Source of the DNA: Vitis vinifera | Lineage: Eukaryota; Streptophyta; Magnoliopsida; Vitales; Vitaceae | Length of the DNA stretch: 64,000 nucleotides | Direction: 5' to 3' | NCBI RefSeq assembly: GCF_030704535.1 | Contig: NC_081811.1 | Location: forward strand, 2,305,501 to 2,369,500 | Shown: one piece after another, positions 20,963 to 33,346 of the stretch | Numbering within the stretch: the stretch's first letter is position 1 | Layout: each line of letters begins with the position of its first letter | The notes under the pieces: generated by a model | Seen by the model: only the letters and a program-made list of their open reading frames with translations | What the model was told of the DNA's origin: nothing | Database searches by the model: none | Made by a program: the position numbers and the translations under genes

Positions 20963-22703
20963 TGTATCTCCTGAATAAATTGTCAATGGAAGGATCTACC
21001 AATGGTATAATACTCATGGTTAGGACATGCATCATTGGTATCGGTCAATTCATCCACTGGGCAGTGATGCTACCTCAAGAGGGGTTTCCCTGATCAAACA
21101 ACTAACTTGATTGGATTTTATGTTATGAACAAGGAAAGAATCCATTGGGTTATCCAATCAGGCAAATTTTTAATAATACGGGTTCTTCCTAGTTGGACTT
21201 GTAACCTACAACAATTTCATTACATGTCTTTCATTTCTTCTGTAATTGCCGCTCTTTTTATTTGAATGCCATATTAAGATGCATGAATTCATTTTGCTCT
21301 ATTGTATACAACCCAACGTTTGCTTTTATTTGTTAAATATGTCAGTAGCTCTGATTTATGTTCTGATAAAATTACAGGCCAGATGGAACGAGCAATTCCC
21401 GGAAAAAGAGAATTATTATGTTGGCTGACTCAATACAGAAGGCTATGAGTAGAAGCTTTTACAAAAGAAGAGGAGGATGTCATCCAAGAGAAATGGAAAA
21501 TGCAAGGCTGGAGCCTCTTGGATCAGGATCAAGTTTCTCAACTGCAGATCTAAGCATCAATCTGAATGGAACTTTCTAGAGGGAATTCCACTGAAATACA
21601 CTCAGGTAGTTGCCCTCTTTCTTCTGTCACATAGTCCATCCTAGAATAAACCAAAAGAAAAGGAAAGAAAAGGAAAACCATTAGAAAAATAGTTTAGAGG
21701 GTGGAATTGCCTAAACTGTAGGTTAGTATGGAGTTTTTTTTTTCTTGCTTTTGTGAAGTTTAAGTTAGATGCTTTTCTGTATATAAAGTTTACCTTAAGC
21801 TTGCCTTTCTTTTCTTGCTTCTGTGAACTGATAAGATGCTTATCTATGAACTCAGTTTACTTTATTTTCTCACTTTTATTCGTGGGAAATGCTTTATTCT
21901 TTTATGAATGATGTACTTTAGGATTTATAGTGGAAGGATGTTCATCTTAGTAAGAGATAAGAGTTAACTTTTGATGGGAATCAGGATTTGCAACATAGCT
22001 TGCCACATAAAAAAAAATCCAATATTTTATGGCACGATTCCACTCTCCATTTGATGTTGTCCGATTCAAGGCTGCAGTGGCGCACATACAACAGTTGACC
22101 CCGGTTTTGCTTTTTTATTGTGCTTACATTCTCAAGAAAAGGTCTCGATAGTGTGTTGTGAAAGCCCCTCATATATGACTCCTCATTCACTCGAATATGA
22201 TACATTACATTTTAATTTATTTTTTTTGTGCAGTTGAACTCAAAAGGAGCCATATTCTCACTTAAAAAATTGTGTTTGAAAAGAACAAAATGTTGTTTCG
22301 AAAGGAGAAGATCTTTAAAAATTTAAACAAGCTATTTTTTAAAATAAATTTAAGGCATTTTCAGGTGCATTTTTTTTTTATGGTATTTCAAACAATAATT
22401 AATAATATGATAAATATTGCTGAAACTTATGTGTACAATAATCTAGAAAAAACATTTTTTCATATTCAAGTTCTCAAACATAATTTGACTCCTAAAAATA
22501 ATTAAAAAATGTTTCCAAATAGATCCAAAACTTTTCTCTTGATCCTTGTTCAAAACAAGACGACAAGCTAGTATGAATCGAACTTTTACCTTCATCAGCC
22601 ATTAGCTTATGATCCCATCATCTGGAAACATTAATTTTTTCATACAAAAAGTTTATAATATGTTTTAATTTATAGAAATCATAAGCTAACTGTGTGCTAG
22701 GAA
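20963..22703. other. Intergenic DNA with one unassigned exon-like frame
   Basis: From an ACAG acceptor near 21,378 a frame runs open for about 65 codons to TAG near 21,580 (RKKRIIMLADSIQKAMSRSF, later GGCHPREMENARLEPLGSGS). It reads like protein but I cannot place it, and no upstream exon joins it. The remainder (21,600-22,700) is AT-rich without a supported gene. Confidence 0.35.
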
Positions 22704-22785
22704 GTCGATATGTCCGAGTGGTTAAGGAGACAGACTTGAAATCTGTTGGGCTTCGCCCGCTCAGGTTCGAACCCTGCTGTCGACG
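22704..22785 (+). tRNA. tRNA-Ser (anticodon TGA)
   Basis: An 82-nt class II tRNA. The acceptor stem pairs GTCGATA with TGTCGAC (one G-T pair), with discriminator G. The anticodon arm ACAGA-CTTGAAA-TCTGT places TGA at 22,737-22,739. There is a variable arm (TGGGCTTCGCCC) and a T-loop GGTTCGAACC. A T-run that can end Pol III transcription starts about 10 bases later. The first T-stem pair is a T/C mismatch (TCAGG facing CCTGC), where a G-C pair is usual. No intron and no encoded CCA. Confidence 0.93.
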
Positions 22786-23289
22786 CGCCCCTCTCTTTTT
22801 TTTCTATTTTTAAATCCCATCCGGCAAATCCCATTCATGAAGTTTTCGGACATCCATACCATCAAATGTGCCTTTAAAGCCTCAAAAACACTCTAAGAAC
22901 CACACCATTTCTTGTGGCACAACCCCCCTATGCATCATGTGGAGACACAACAACAAACCCCTTTAACCGATGTTCGGAGCCTCTCCTCCTAAACTTCTGA
23001 CCCCCCCATTGCACTTTTCACGCCCTCCTTGGAATTAACCAAATTTAATTCCTTTCCATGCTTACACATGGCCTCTCCTCTTCCCCTAAACGTGCCTGTG
23101 CCTTCTGTCACCCCAAAAACTGAGTCTCATCATAACTGTTACAGAAGCTCTCTTCTACTTTTCTTCACACACACCCAACATTCATATCTAGATCTCTATA
23201 TATTTTCCTTTCCCCATTCATCATCTGGGTTGGTCTTACAGTCATGATCTTTATCAATATTCTATGTGTCATGCATGCATAGATCATAC
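22786..23289. other. Promoter/5' flank of the TM9 gene
   Basis: The stretch begins with the tRNA terminator T-run. A TATA-like CTATATATT at about 23,195 lies ~95 bases before the proposed start codon, and C/T-rich leader sequence surrounds it. No other gene seen. Confidence 0.45.
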
Positions 23290-25269
23290 ATGGAAAATTT
23301 GCTTCTTTCTCTTTGTTTTCCATTACTACTATTCCCTGTATTACCACCCACAGAGGCCTTTTACCTTCCCGGAAGCTACCCTCATCGGTATGGTGATGGA
23401 GATTTGTTATCTGTCAAGGTAAACTCCCTTACTTCCATTGAGACCGAAATGCCTTATGGGTATTACACTCTTCCCTTCTGCAAGCCTATTGATGGTGTCC
23501 AGAACAGTAGGGAGAATCTGGGTGAGCTTCTCATGGGTGACCGGATTGAAAGCTCCCCGTATCGGTTCAAGTCTTATGTTAATGAAACAGATGTGTTTGT
23601 ATGCTCCACCGGGCCTCTGTCGAAAGAAGAAGCTAGGATCATGAAACTTCGTATCGATCAAGTTTACCAGGTGAACCACATTCTTGATAATCTTCCTGCC
23701 ATTAGGTACACGGAGAAGGGTGGATTCAGACTCAGATGGATAGGGTTTCCTGTGGGGCTGAATTTCAATAATGTGTATTATGTCTTCAACCATCTGAGAT
23801 TCAAGGTTCTGGTTAATAAGTATGGAGATGATCATGCCATTTCCCAAGCCTCTGGTGCAATTGAGGAGGGTGTTGATGTTGTGAAGAGCTCAAGAACTAG
23901 GCATAATAACGTGACTCAACGGATTATTGTAGGTTTTGAGGTCACTCCATGCAGTTACAGGCATGACATTAAGCAGATGGGAAATCTTCAAATGTATCAG
24001 AAATTCCCTAGGGGGATAAACTGTGATCCATTGTCGCTGGCCATGGTGGTGAAGGAAGGAGAGCCCATTGTTTTCTCTTATGAAGTCTCCTTCGAGGACA
24101 GCGACATCGAATGGTTGTCAAGGTGGGATGCGTATTTGAAGATGGAGGGATCACAAATTCACTGGTTTTCAATCCTGAATTCTCTCATGGTTGTGGCTTT
24201 TCTAGCTGCCATTGTGCTTGTCATCTTTCTGAGGACTATTCGGAGAGATCTGACACAGTATGAAGAGATTGACAAAGATGCTCAAGCTGAGATCTCCGAG
24301 GAGGTTTCCGGCTGGAAACTTGTTGCAGGAGATGTCTTCCGGCCTCCCCCAAATGCAGACTTCTTATGCATTTTGGTAGGTGATGGAGTACAGATACTGG
24401 GAATGGCCTTTGTTACTGTCTTGTTTGCCGCATTTGGGGTCATATCACCAGCTTCCCATGGAGCCCTCCTCACTGGGATGCTCTTCTCCTACTTGATTCT
24501 TGGATTTGCAGCTGGATATGTGAGTGTGAAGCTATGGAGAGCAGTCAGTGGAGGGGAAAGAAAGAATTGGGCATCAATCTCTTGGAGGGCCTCCTGTTTC
24601 TTCCCTGGAGTTGCATTTCTAGTCCTAGTTTCCATGAATTCTCTCCTATGGGGCAGTCAGAGCACTGGCGCAATACCCTTCTATCTCTTTGTCATTCTCC
24701 TCCTCCTATGGTTCTTTGTCTCGGTTCCTCTCACTTTAGTTGGGGGCTACTTCGGACTAAAATCAAGTTCAATTGAATATCCAGTTAGAATCAATCACAT
24801 TGCCCGCGAAATCCCACCACCAAAGTACCCTTCATGGCTTGTTGTCATAGGAGCAGGCACTCTCCCTTTTGGTACTCTATTCATTGAGCTATACTTCATC
24901 ATGTCAAGCCTTTGGCTAGGCCAAGTCTACTATGTTTTCGGGTTTCTTCTTGTAGTGATGATACTTCTTGTGATAGTATGTGCAGAAGTTGCCCTTGTTC
25001 TAACCTACATGCATCTTTGTGTGGAGGATTGGAGATGGTGGTGGCAGTCCTTTTTTTCGTCTGGTTCAGTGGCGATGTACATACTGATATACTGTGTCAA
25101 TTACCTTGTATTCGATCTCCGGAGCCTGAGTGGCCCTGTATCAGCTACTCTCTATCTTGGATACTCTTTTCTCATGGTTGTTGCAGTGTTGCTTGCAACT
25201 GGTTCTGTTGGTTTCCTGTCCTCATTTTGGTTTGTCTTCTTTCTCTTCTCTTCTGTAAAGCTTGACTGA
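23290..25269 (+). CDS. Transmembrane 9 superfamily (EMP70/nonaspanin) protein, TMN11/12 type
   Basis: An intronless gene of 659 codons from ATG 23,290; an in-frame ATG at 23,275 would add five residues. The N-terminus is a signal peptide (MENLLLSLCFPLLLFPVLPP), followed by the family's FYLPGSYPHRY motif at the start of the lumenal domain. That domain (to about residue 285) contains LPFCKP, a glycosylation-type NETD and a conserved HLRFKVLV. Nine membrane segments follow, one near residue 300 and eight in the C-terminal half. The protein ends in VKLD, matching the KXD/E retention signal that holds TM9 proteins in the Golgi through COPI. TM9 proteins are involved in endomembrane sorting and in cell adhesion or metal homeostasis. 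Length and motifs are complete and there are no disruptions. Confidence 0.96.
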   Translation: MENLLLSLCFPLLLFPVLPPTEAFYLPGSYPHRYGDGDLLSVKVNSLTSIETEMPYGYYTLPFCKPIDGVQNSRENLGELLMGDRIESSPYRFKSYVNETDVFVCSTGPLSKEEARIMKLRIDQVYQVNHILDNLPAIRYTEKGGFRLRWIGFPVGLNFNNVYYVFNHLRFKVLVNKYGDDHAISQASGAIEEGVDVVKSSRTRHNNVTQRIIVGFEVTPCSYRHDIKQMGNLQMYQKFPRGINCDPLSLAMVVKEGEPIVFSYEVSFEDSDIEWLSRWDAYLKMEGSQIHWFSILNSLMVVAFLAAIVLVIFLRTIRRDLTQYEEIDKDAQAEISEEVSGWKLVAGDVFRPPPNADFLCILVGDGVQILGMAFVTVLFAAFGVISPASHGALLTGMLFSYLILGFAAGYVSVKLWRAVSGGERKNWASISWRASCFFPGVAFLVLVSMNSLLWGSQSTGAIPFYLFVILLLLWFFVSVPLTLVGGYFGLKSSSIEYPVRINHIAREIPPPKYPSWLVVIGAGTLPFGTLFIELYFIMSSLWLGQVYYVFGFLLVVMILLVIVCAEVALVLTYMHLCVEDWRWWWQSFFSSGSVAMYILIYCVNYLVFDLRSLSGPVSATLYLGYSFLMVVAVLLATGSVGFLSSFWFVFFLFSSVKLD

Positions 25270-28200
25270 ATATGAATCTGGTTCAAAGCCCTTTACAATT
25301 TTGCTTTTCCTCTAGCTAAATGAGTTCAGAAACTGAATGATCAGGTGTATGGTGATGGGGGCAGACTATTTTTGCTTATAGAACTGCAAAAAGTGGACAG
25401 AAGAAAAAGGTATGGTCATGGTAGAAACCACATTTATGGTGGCTTCTGCACCACCACATGGGGCATGGCTGGCTTACCTAGTAGCTAACTGCTAAAGTTT
25501 CTTGGAGGGCTTCCATCTCCCATTCCCATTAATATATATGGGGCTGTCTGGATATGTTAAAAGATTGGTGATGCCAGCATTACCCAAAAAAATAATTGGG
25601 ATGAGGAGAAACTGAATGATTTGGTGGGGGATCATGAATATTTTCCAAGTACATTATCAAATGTGAAAGCCTTTATGCATTGGGGGACCTAGTAACCCTC
25701 AAATTTCTTTCCAAACAGCTGTGCAGCTCTAGTAAAAAAAAGAAAAGAAAAAAAGAATGGCTAGTTGAAGTTCAACAACAACCAACAAACACAGCTCTTG
25801 CTGTGCTCTAGGAATCTCCCAAGTCCATGACATTATGCTATGTTAATATTTAATTAGAAAACATCACCCAAAAGGATAAAAGCCAAGCGTTTGGAACATG
25901 TTTAGACAGGGTGATGGTGACCCTTTTGGGGGAGATTCTAAATCTTCATTCTGGTCCCAATTGGGGGTGTAAAGCATTTGAAGGTAGAAGGATTAACTGT
26001 GAACAATGTGAAAGATTCAATGTCCTTTCTTTGTTTTGTGTACCATTTTAGTTGTGGTTCTTTGGTTGTGGCCCTCGTGGGCATGAGCCTTGTCACAACC
26101 CATTAGTGGTCTGGTTTCTCTAAGGCCCTTCACATCAATTATTTTGAGAAGCTTGAGCCATCAGCCTATGTGTATTATCCTTCCACATTCAATGGTCCAT
26201 TCAATTGAAGGGCCAACTGCAGAGTTGCATTAAAGTTCTTATGAAATTGATTTTGCTCATGAGTGGAAATTAATCAATCTAAGCTCAACTACCACTGGCT
26301 TAAGAGCTTGGTTGGATTTGGCTACTGTCTCTTCTAATAAATGTTATTCCCTTTTGGCAAGAATCACGCATTGTTGATGGTCACATGTCCTTAGACCAAA
26401 AGGGGGAGAAACCCCTTTGCCTTTTGGTCTCCACTTTCAAAGCCCACTAAATCTTGTTTCATCTTTTTTGTATTTTTAAAGTGGGAAAATTGGACAATTA
26501 AATTTTTATTGTTGAATAAAAATGTATAAAAAAATCACTGAAATACAAACAATAATTTGATTTCACATAAATTCTTTTTAATTAGTTGTTACTTTTTTAG
26601 AAAATACGAAGATACTAAATCGGGTATATATCAAACTTTCAATATCCATTGTTAAAGGTATACAAAAAAAATTTAGATTATTAAATAAAAATAAAAATAA
26701 TAAGGCAAAGGTACGAAGAATGTGATTAAATACAAATAAATGAAATCAAGATACAAAACAATGACACTTAAACACATGTTTAGTGTAATTCGATTGATTA
26801 AATTTTTCGGTAAACACCTCTTTAGTAGTATAGTTTGTTTTTTTTTTTTTTATGTTGTGCAAAAAAGCATTGAAAAACAAATAAAAAATTTCATGGAAAC
26901 TGATTTTTTTTTTCTTTTTTGAAACTCACAAATCTTGTGATTCATCCATTCTCAAGATGATGACAATAGAATTTTCTTCCTTTCAATAGTTCAAAAGACA
27001 AATTTGTACTGAGCTCGTGATAAGAAAAGGGGGATAGGAGGATGGAGGATGGAGGAAAGGCGAAGGCCACAAGCATCCACTAGAGTGGGGGCAAACAGAG
27101 AAGAAAAGCTGGCATTTTGCTGAGATCTCAAGGGCTTCTAAGACCAAACTCCATGCATTTGGCATCTTCCTTGATCCAGCCAATCCAGCCAAGACCCACA
27201 CACTGTCACACCCATAAACAAATCATACCTATCCTTACTTTAAGAGAGCATTTCATTATTTAAACAAAACCCCATATGGATTCTGTTTTTTGTCAACCTT
27301 TTCAAACCCCCTTGGCTCCATTCATTTCTTTCTGTTTCATAGACCCCAATAGAGGCCACTTTGGGGTCATATACTAAAGTTAAACTACCACCCTTTTGCC
27401 TTTACTCTCCACAAGAATCTTCAAGGGCATCATAAAGTGAGGCTGATGCCCACAATCCATGGTCTCTTTTGATTGGTATTTTAAGTTCTTATTTATGGTT
27501 TAAGTTGGGAAAGGTTAAGCTAAATATACAACATATTTGACATTTGAAGCTTAGAAAGGAGCTATAGTTATGTTGACCTACACATGTTTCATGTGGGTTA
27601 TGTGTCTATTCCAAATTTTTTCTTGAAGATTTTTTTTTTCCAAATCTAATTATTTTGTTTCATATGAGGAAATCCCGTAAGAAAAATAATATGTTAGACA
27701 CTCGCACACTTTTTTGAACGAAATTTCTATGTTATCTATTTAGTAATTATCGAATTTGCACTCTCGACTACTAAAAATAAAATTTAAATCATTGGATGAT
27801 GACACAAATATGTAAAACCAAGGTATGAACAAATAAATGATACTGAATGATCAAGATGTAACACAATGAGACTCAATTGTTTATGTGACACACATTATGA
27901 TCGATCCCGTTTTTTATAAATATCAATTTAGTATTGTACTAAGACCCTTTTCTTAAATGCAATTGATAATAATAATCACTATTTTAATTTTACTTTTATT
28001 ATTGAAAACAAATTTGAAGTCTCGTACATGATATGATATTCTTGATGCAATGTATCAATATGAAAATTCAATTAAATAATTCAAGTGATCTCACTCCAAA
28101 ATGCCATAAAAAATATCAAAAAATTATTGGAGAATAAATTAATTTAAATCTATTAATATTATATTTTTGCTAAAATGAAATTATGATGTACCATATCATA

Positions 28201-28837
28201 TGATTATCAAAGAAGTCAACAAAGAAAAACTAATCATTTTTTAAATTCCAACATTTCAAATCAAATCAAAGAGTTTACTAACGAAAATGGGGGTTAGTAC
28301 AAATGAAATTATTTTTAAAAAGGAGGAAACATGACAAGCCTATAATTATTTAGCATAAAGTGGGCTTCATTCAATCACTTAATTTTATTTATTTATTTGA
28401 AATTTTATTTGGGCCTTCAAATGTGAGATGAGGAAGCCCACACCAACTCATCTTCAACCCATTTGGGTGCATAGGAGTTTGGTGCGCCGTGTTTCAGGTG
28501 ACGTGGCGTTCCATCCAAGAATCCTACTTCCATCTGCATGGCTTGAAGTTGTTAGTACTTCTATTATATTTTAATTTTAATTTTTTTTTAAATTATGTTT
28601 CTCTCTCTAGAGCAGTTGGAGTTGGCATCTGTGTGGGAACCTTCTTAGAGAGAGAAAGAGCCATACATGGGTGCCACGTGTCACAAACCCATTTCTTCGA
28701 CGACTCCCAACTTTGCTCTACCTCAATTTAAATAAGTACAATCATTTTCTCTCCTTGTATTCCTTCATGCCAAACAACACAAACGGAGAAAGTGGTGAAA
28801 ACAACGCTGCAACTTCTTCTCTCTTCTTCTTCTTCTC
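25270..28837. other. Intergenic region between TM9 and EEP-fold genes
   Basis: 25,270-25,900 should hold the TM9 gene's 3' UTR. The remainder is AT-rich sequence with no convincing frames, RNA genes or terminal repeats. The last ~400 bases are the promoter and 5' leader of the next gene, including an ACGTGGC core near 28,501 and the G-box listed at 28,673. Confidence 0.45.
28673..28682. promoter_or_regulatory. G-box/ABRE-like GCCACGTGTC
   Basis: GCCACGTGTC lies about 165 bases before the first ATG of the EEP-fold gene. It is a strong match to the ACGT-core boxes bound by bZIP/bHLH factors, suggesting stress- or light-linked control. Function not shown. Confidence 0.4.
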
Positions 28838-31747
28838 ATGCAATCATCAAGTGTAGACCCAATTTTGTTCAACACCAACTTCTCCGCAATGCTCAAGATC
28901 ATCAACACCAGGCTGCGCCGCCTCTGCTCCCGTCTCCGGTGGCCGCTCCGGGGCCGGTCCAGGCCTAGAGTTGTGATCAAAACACTGGGAAAATCTAGCT
29001 CAAAATCTCATTTTGATGCTAAACGTGAGGCTGCTGCTAATGGGTCTGCCGTGGTTCATCCAAACGGGCAGTTGGGGGCCGAAAAACCCAACAAAACTAT
29101 CCGAATTGCGACTTTTAATGCTGCCTTGTTCTCCATGGCGCCTGCAGTTCCCAGAGCTGAGAAAGGAGAGAATTTTGGGAATGGAAATGTGGAAGGTTTG
29201 AAGGAAAAGAGGTCTGTGGATATGAATTTCCGGACGAAGTCTGCGAATGAGAGACCGAAAAGTATTCTAAAGCAGTCTCCTCTGCATCCGAATTCCATGA
29301 TCCTTCCAGAGAATCTTTCCAAGCAACAGAAGTTTGCAAAATCCAAGCCACGGGTCTCGATCAATTTGCCTGACAATGAGATTTCCCTGGGGAGAAATCG
29401 AAAATTGAGCTTTGTGGAGGAAAAGGAAGGGTCATCAAGCAGCACCATAGGTAGAATTTTGAGAGGAAAAGCTCCATTGAGATCCACAGTGAGCTTCCCA
29501 GCAAGCTTGGAAAAGGTTACAGAAGGAGAGGCCTACAGAAGCCGCAGAACAGTTGTTGAGGTGTTGAGAGAGTTGGATGCTGATATATTAGCTCTGCAAG
29601 ATGTGAAAGCAGAGGAAGAAAAGGCCATGAAACCTTTGTCAGATTTGGCTGCTGCTTTGGGGATGAATTATGTCTTTGCAGAGAGCTGGGCTCCCGAGTA
29701 CGGCAATGCCATCCTGTCGAAGTGGCCGATCAAGCGATGGAAAGTTCAGAAGATCTTTGATGACACTGATTTCAGGTTCTTCATCTCCCCTCTCCAAATT
29801 TGCATGATGTCAATCTTTGAAGTTCATTCAGTCCTCTGTTTTCCCCTGTTTTCTTTCCTTGAGAATGAATCAATTATTACCCAAACATTATAGAATCATC
29901 ATGAAGTTCTTGATTAATAGCAATTAATGAATGAAATTCTTCATTCCATGTTCCTTAGCTCCCTTTTCTTGACCAGAACCAAAAAAAAATCAAACCTACC
30001 CACTTTCAAAAAGTTCCAATTATTCAAAGGCTTTATGACTGAATAATTGGGGAAGTGTTCATTTAATGTTTCCAAAAAGTTTGAGAGATTTCCGCTACAA
30101 ATGGACTGAAAATTACTGAATTTTTTTCTCCAAACTTGTAACTGAACTCATCCCCTGGTTGTTATTGGAGATTTATGGAGTTTTTCCAGAATTTTTTCTC
30201 TGAATCATTTCAGGCAGTTCTTCCCAAAGCATATATATTCATAGAGTTGACTTGAAAATCTTGTTTAGAAATAGCTGTGATCCACTTTCACTGCAGAGTG
30301 GGCCTGAGAAAGTCTTATTCAGGAGAAACAACAATATATACAGTGGGGCAGGATTGAAAGGTCCACCCATTTCCTAGATTTTGAAGTGTCCCATACGGGT
30401 CCTCCTTCAAATTAATCATTCACCATTGTCAGATCATTATCTCAAAATTCTAGAAGTATTCCTACAATTTTCAGCTAAATGACTGAATCCCTAATTCAGG
30501 CCATGGAATTCAGTGATTCTCTTGCTATTTGATCCTGAATGGTTGTTCTAGGACACAAACAAATCTTTCTTTCTTTCTCTCTTTCAAACTTTCCATTGGA
30601 TTTTCTCGGACATATCCCAAAATTTCCATTGAGATTTTCTTCTTTCATTAGGTACCATGCTTGTGTGGGTACAACCAGAGGGATTTCTGTGGTAAGGCAT
30701 TATGAGAAAGCTAAGAATTATCCTTTAGGCTCAAGCCCGTTTCCAGGAAAGCAACTTTCCATGAAAGAAGCATAAAAACAAAAGCTCAGAAAAAGAAGAT
30801 ATACTCCTCTTTACTCCTGGAATCCAAATCCAAGAATCAGTTCTCATGTACAGTAAACAGTATCAAATCATCCAAAAAAAGCCGAAAATAAAGGAATGGA
30901 TATGTTGCAAGTCACTTGAAAGGCCTCCATATCAAATAACCTCCTTGTGGTTGAACATTGTAAACAGGAATGTTTTGAAGGCTACCATAGATGTTCCCCA
31001 GGCAGGAGAAGTGAACTTCCATTGCACCCACCTTGATCATCTGGACGAGAACTGGAGGATGAAACAGATAAACTCTATAATCCAATCCAATGAAGGACCC
31101 CACATCTTAGCTGGGGGCCTAAATTCTCTGGATGAAACAGATTACTCATCAGAAAGATGGACAGACATTGTAAAGGTAAAAGTGCTAATATATTTCTCAT
31201 AATTTCATCCTAAAACCAGCCATGGAAACAACACAATCACCTTGCGTTCAATGAATTTATACGTTTCAGTACTATGAGGAGATGGGAAAGCCGACGCCAA
31301 AGGTGGAGGTGATGAAGTTCTTGAAGAGTAAACAGTACACAGATGCTAAGGACTTTGCGGGCGAATGCGAGTCAGTAGTGATGATAGCCAAAGGCCAAAG
31401 TACACAGCCTCACACTTGACCTTTTTCTTCAAGATTCTTCAAGATAAACTCTTTCCTAAATGCAGTGAAAACTGCTCTTTATCGCAGGCGTGCAGGGGAC
31501 TTGCAAGTATGGAACTAGGGTAGACTACATATTGGCATCACCAAGCTCACCATACAAGTTTGTTCCTGGATCATACTCTGTCTTCTCTTCAAAAGGGACC
31601 TCTGATCATCACATTGTGAAGGTGGATATAGCAAAAGTAGAGACCATTGGCCAAGAAAATGGTGCTAGAAAGAGGAGAAAGCAGAAACAGAAGGTTGTAA
31701 AGATAACAGACAGTTCATCAAAAGGTATATGGACAGCACAGGCTTGA
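28838..31747 (+). CDS. Endonuclease/exonuclease/phosphatase-fold (DNase I-like) protein
   Basis: Four exons, 28,838-29,775, 30,968-31,175, 31,270-31,399 and 31,488-31,747 (TGA), keep one frame and give 511 residues. If translation starts at the second ATG (28,889, MLKIINTRLRRLC) the product is 494 residues, which may be more likely. After a basic N-terminus comes TIRIATFNAALFSM, the first EEP strand with its Asn, then a long low-complexity Ser/Lys-rich insert. The fold resumes with LDADILALQDVKAEEE, EYGNAILSKWPI, VNFHCTHLDHLDENW, HILAGGLNSLD, YGTRVDYILASP and KGTSDHHIVKVD. The usual Glu and Asp of LQE and GDxN are changed (LQD, GGLN), while His and the SDH motif remain. The C-terminus is a basic tail. 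Substrate is unknown for this plant family. Confidence 0.92.
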
Positions 31748-32819
31748 GCTATAGATAGATTGACACCTTTCCTTTCTTTTTTTTCCTTAAGGATAGAGTT
31801 GATATGGTTTTTGTTGAAGTTATAGAAGGAGCATATGATTTTGGACCTGCTTCCTTCATGCTCTCTGTAAATGATAATATGTGTTCATAGGAGGAATAAA
31901 TTCAGAAAGGGATAAGAGATTTGGTGTGGGGCTTGTTAACTTTTTGTCTGTTTTTCTGAGTGTAACCCTGATACATTTTGTAGTGTATTTTCTCACCCAA
32001 AAGGTCCAAAACCAGACACTACTTCAATAGTTACTCATTATATACAAGGGGCTGCTTTGTTTTTGTTTTTGTTTTTGTTTTCTAATGCTCTGATCTTAAT
32101 CTAGATCTTATTTTAGGTACTAGTTTTTATGGGTATTGTGAATTTTCCTGATTTTTGTTCATTTTTGGGTTAATCTATTGAAGTAGTAGATCGTGTTATT
32201 TAGAATGATTTCAGATGAATTACTTTCTCATATTTCGAAATATTTTCTTATTTTTGCTTGATAAATTTTTAAGTTGTAAAGAATTACTTAGAATGTGGTT
32301 CAAATATTAAAAATATTAAAAATGTTTCATAATTTTTGAAAGTATTTCCTTACAAAATTAAGTAGTTGTCAAACTTCTAAAAAGTCTTCTCAGGTGATTT
32401 TTTTTTTTTTTTTAAATCATTTAAAAAAATTTCTAAAAAAAATAAAAACATTTAGATTAACATCACTCCCGAATGATTCCCATGTGAGTTTGGACCACAG
32501 TACCTACCAATAGTAATTGGGTTGGCAAATGGGTTACCGAGGAAGGAAAAGGAAAGGGACAACACCCACCCCTTCTGAATTTGTTTGCTACTGCTTCCTG
32601 AAAAGCCAAAAATTCCTAGTGCCTACTCTTGATGGACCCTCTGCTGCATCACTCTCACTTTCTTCATCACATAAACCAACTTCTCTAGCTGCATTCAATG
32701 TTTATTTCAATGGAAATATCACTGATTTGATTTTATACAAATATAGGGAGAAATCTCGAATTTTCAAAAGTAAAAAATAAAAATTTACGACAGGTAAGCG
32801 AATAATAAAACAATTTCAT
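31748..32819. other. 3' flank and intergenic DNA
   Basis: Probable 3' UTR of the EEP-fold gene to about 32,050, then AT-rich sequence with no supported gene. An open stretch at 32,517-32,780 has no recognisable protein character. Confidence 0.4.
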
Positions 32820-33068
32820 TGAAACCCTAAAGTTTAATGTAAATATACTAAACCATCACAAGTTTTAAATTTCGTCAGTTAGCATCCTACGAATGTATTT
32901 TATATGCAAATTTTATTTTTTAACGAATAAAATTTAATTTTAAAATAATTGTTAAACAATCTTATTTAAAATATTTTTATTTAATAAATAGAATAAATTT
33001 ATAAGGATCGATAAAATTCGAAACTTGTGGTGATTTAGTGTATTTATACTAAACCTCAAGGGTCTTAA
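32820..33068. mobile_element. Foldback MITE, relative of the one at 40.6 kb
   Basis: The outer ~55 bases are inverted copies. The left arm has AAACCCTAAAGTTTAATG and ACTAAACCATCACAAGTTTT; the right arm has the reverse complement around AAACTTGTGGTGATTTAGTG and ACTAAACCTCAAGGGTCT. The arms share ATACACTTA/ACTAAA, CACCA, GTTT.AAATTTCGTC wording with the element at 40,622-40,834. The flanks TAATAAAAC (about 32,806) and TAATAAAAT may be an imperfect 9-bp target duplication, in which case the true left end is slightly further left. Confidence 0.55.
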
Positions 33069-33237
33069 TAAAATATTTATTTATTTATTTTTATATTATA
33101 ATCAAAATCATATATATGGAAAAGAATGGTCGGGAAATAATTATGCTTATCCTGTCTTTCTATATTTGTACCCCTAAATTATGGATATATAAAGGTTTTT
33201 CAAATCAGCCCGCTCGTCAATATGATCAACATTAACA

Positions 33238-33346
33238 GGGCCGAGTATAAATGGGCCTGAGATTGGCCCAACAAGCCCAAATGTGAACTAAAACCCGATT
33301 TCGTGATGGGCTGGGTTGTTTAACCTCAATCGAGTTGGCCCAAACC
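33238..33346 (+). promoter_or_regulatory. Site II-rich promoter region of the GH3 gene
   Basis: Several GGCCCA/TGGGCC boxes (for example 33,252, 33,264 and about 33,338) and an AAGCCCAA sit 220-330 bases before the start codon. They suggest TCP-type, growth-linked control, which is unusual next to the auxin-response boxes expected for auxin-inducible GH3 genes. No TGTCTC cluster was noticed here. Confidence 0.4.

Noticed and set aside
23407-23847. Minus-strand open frame opposite the TM9 gene
   Set aside because: Shadow of a long conserved coding exon on the plus strand.
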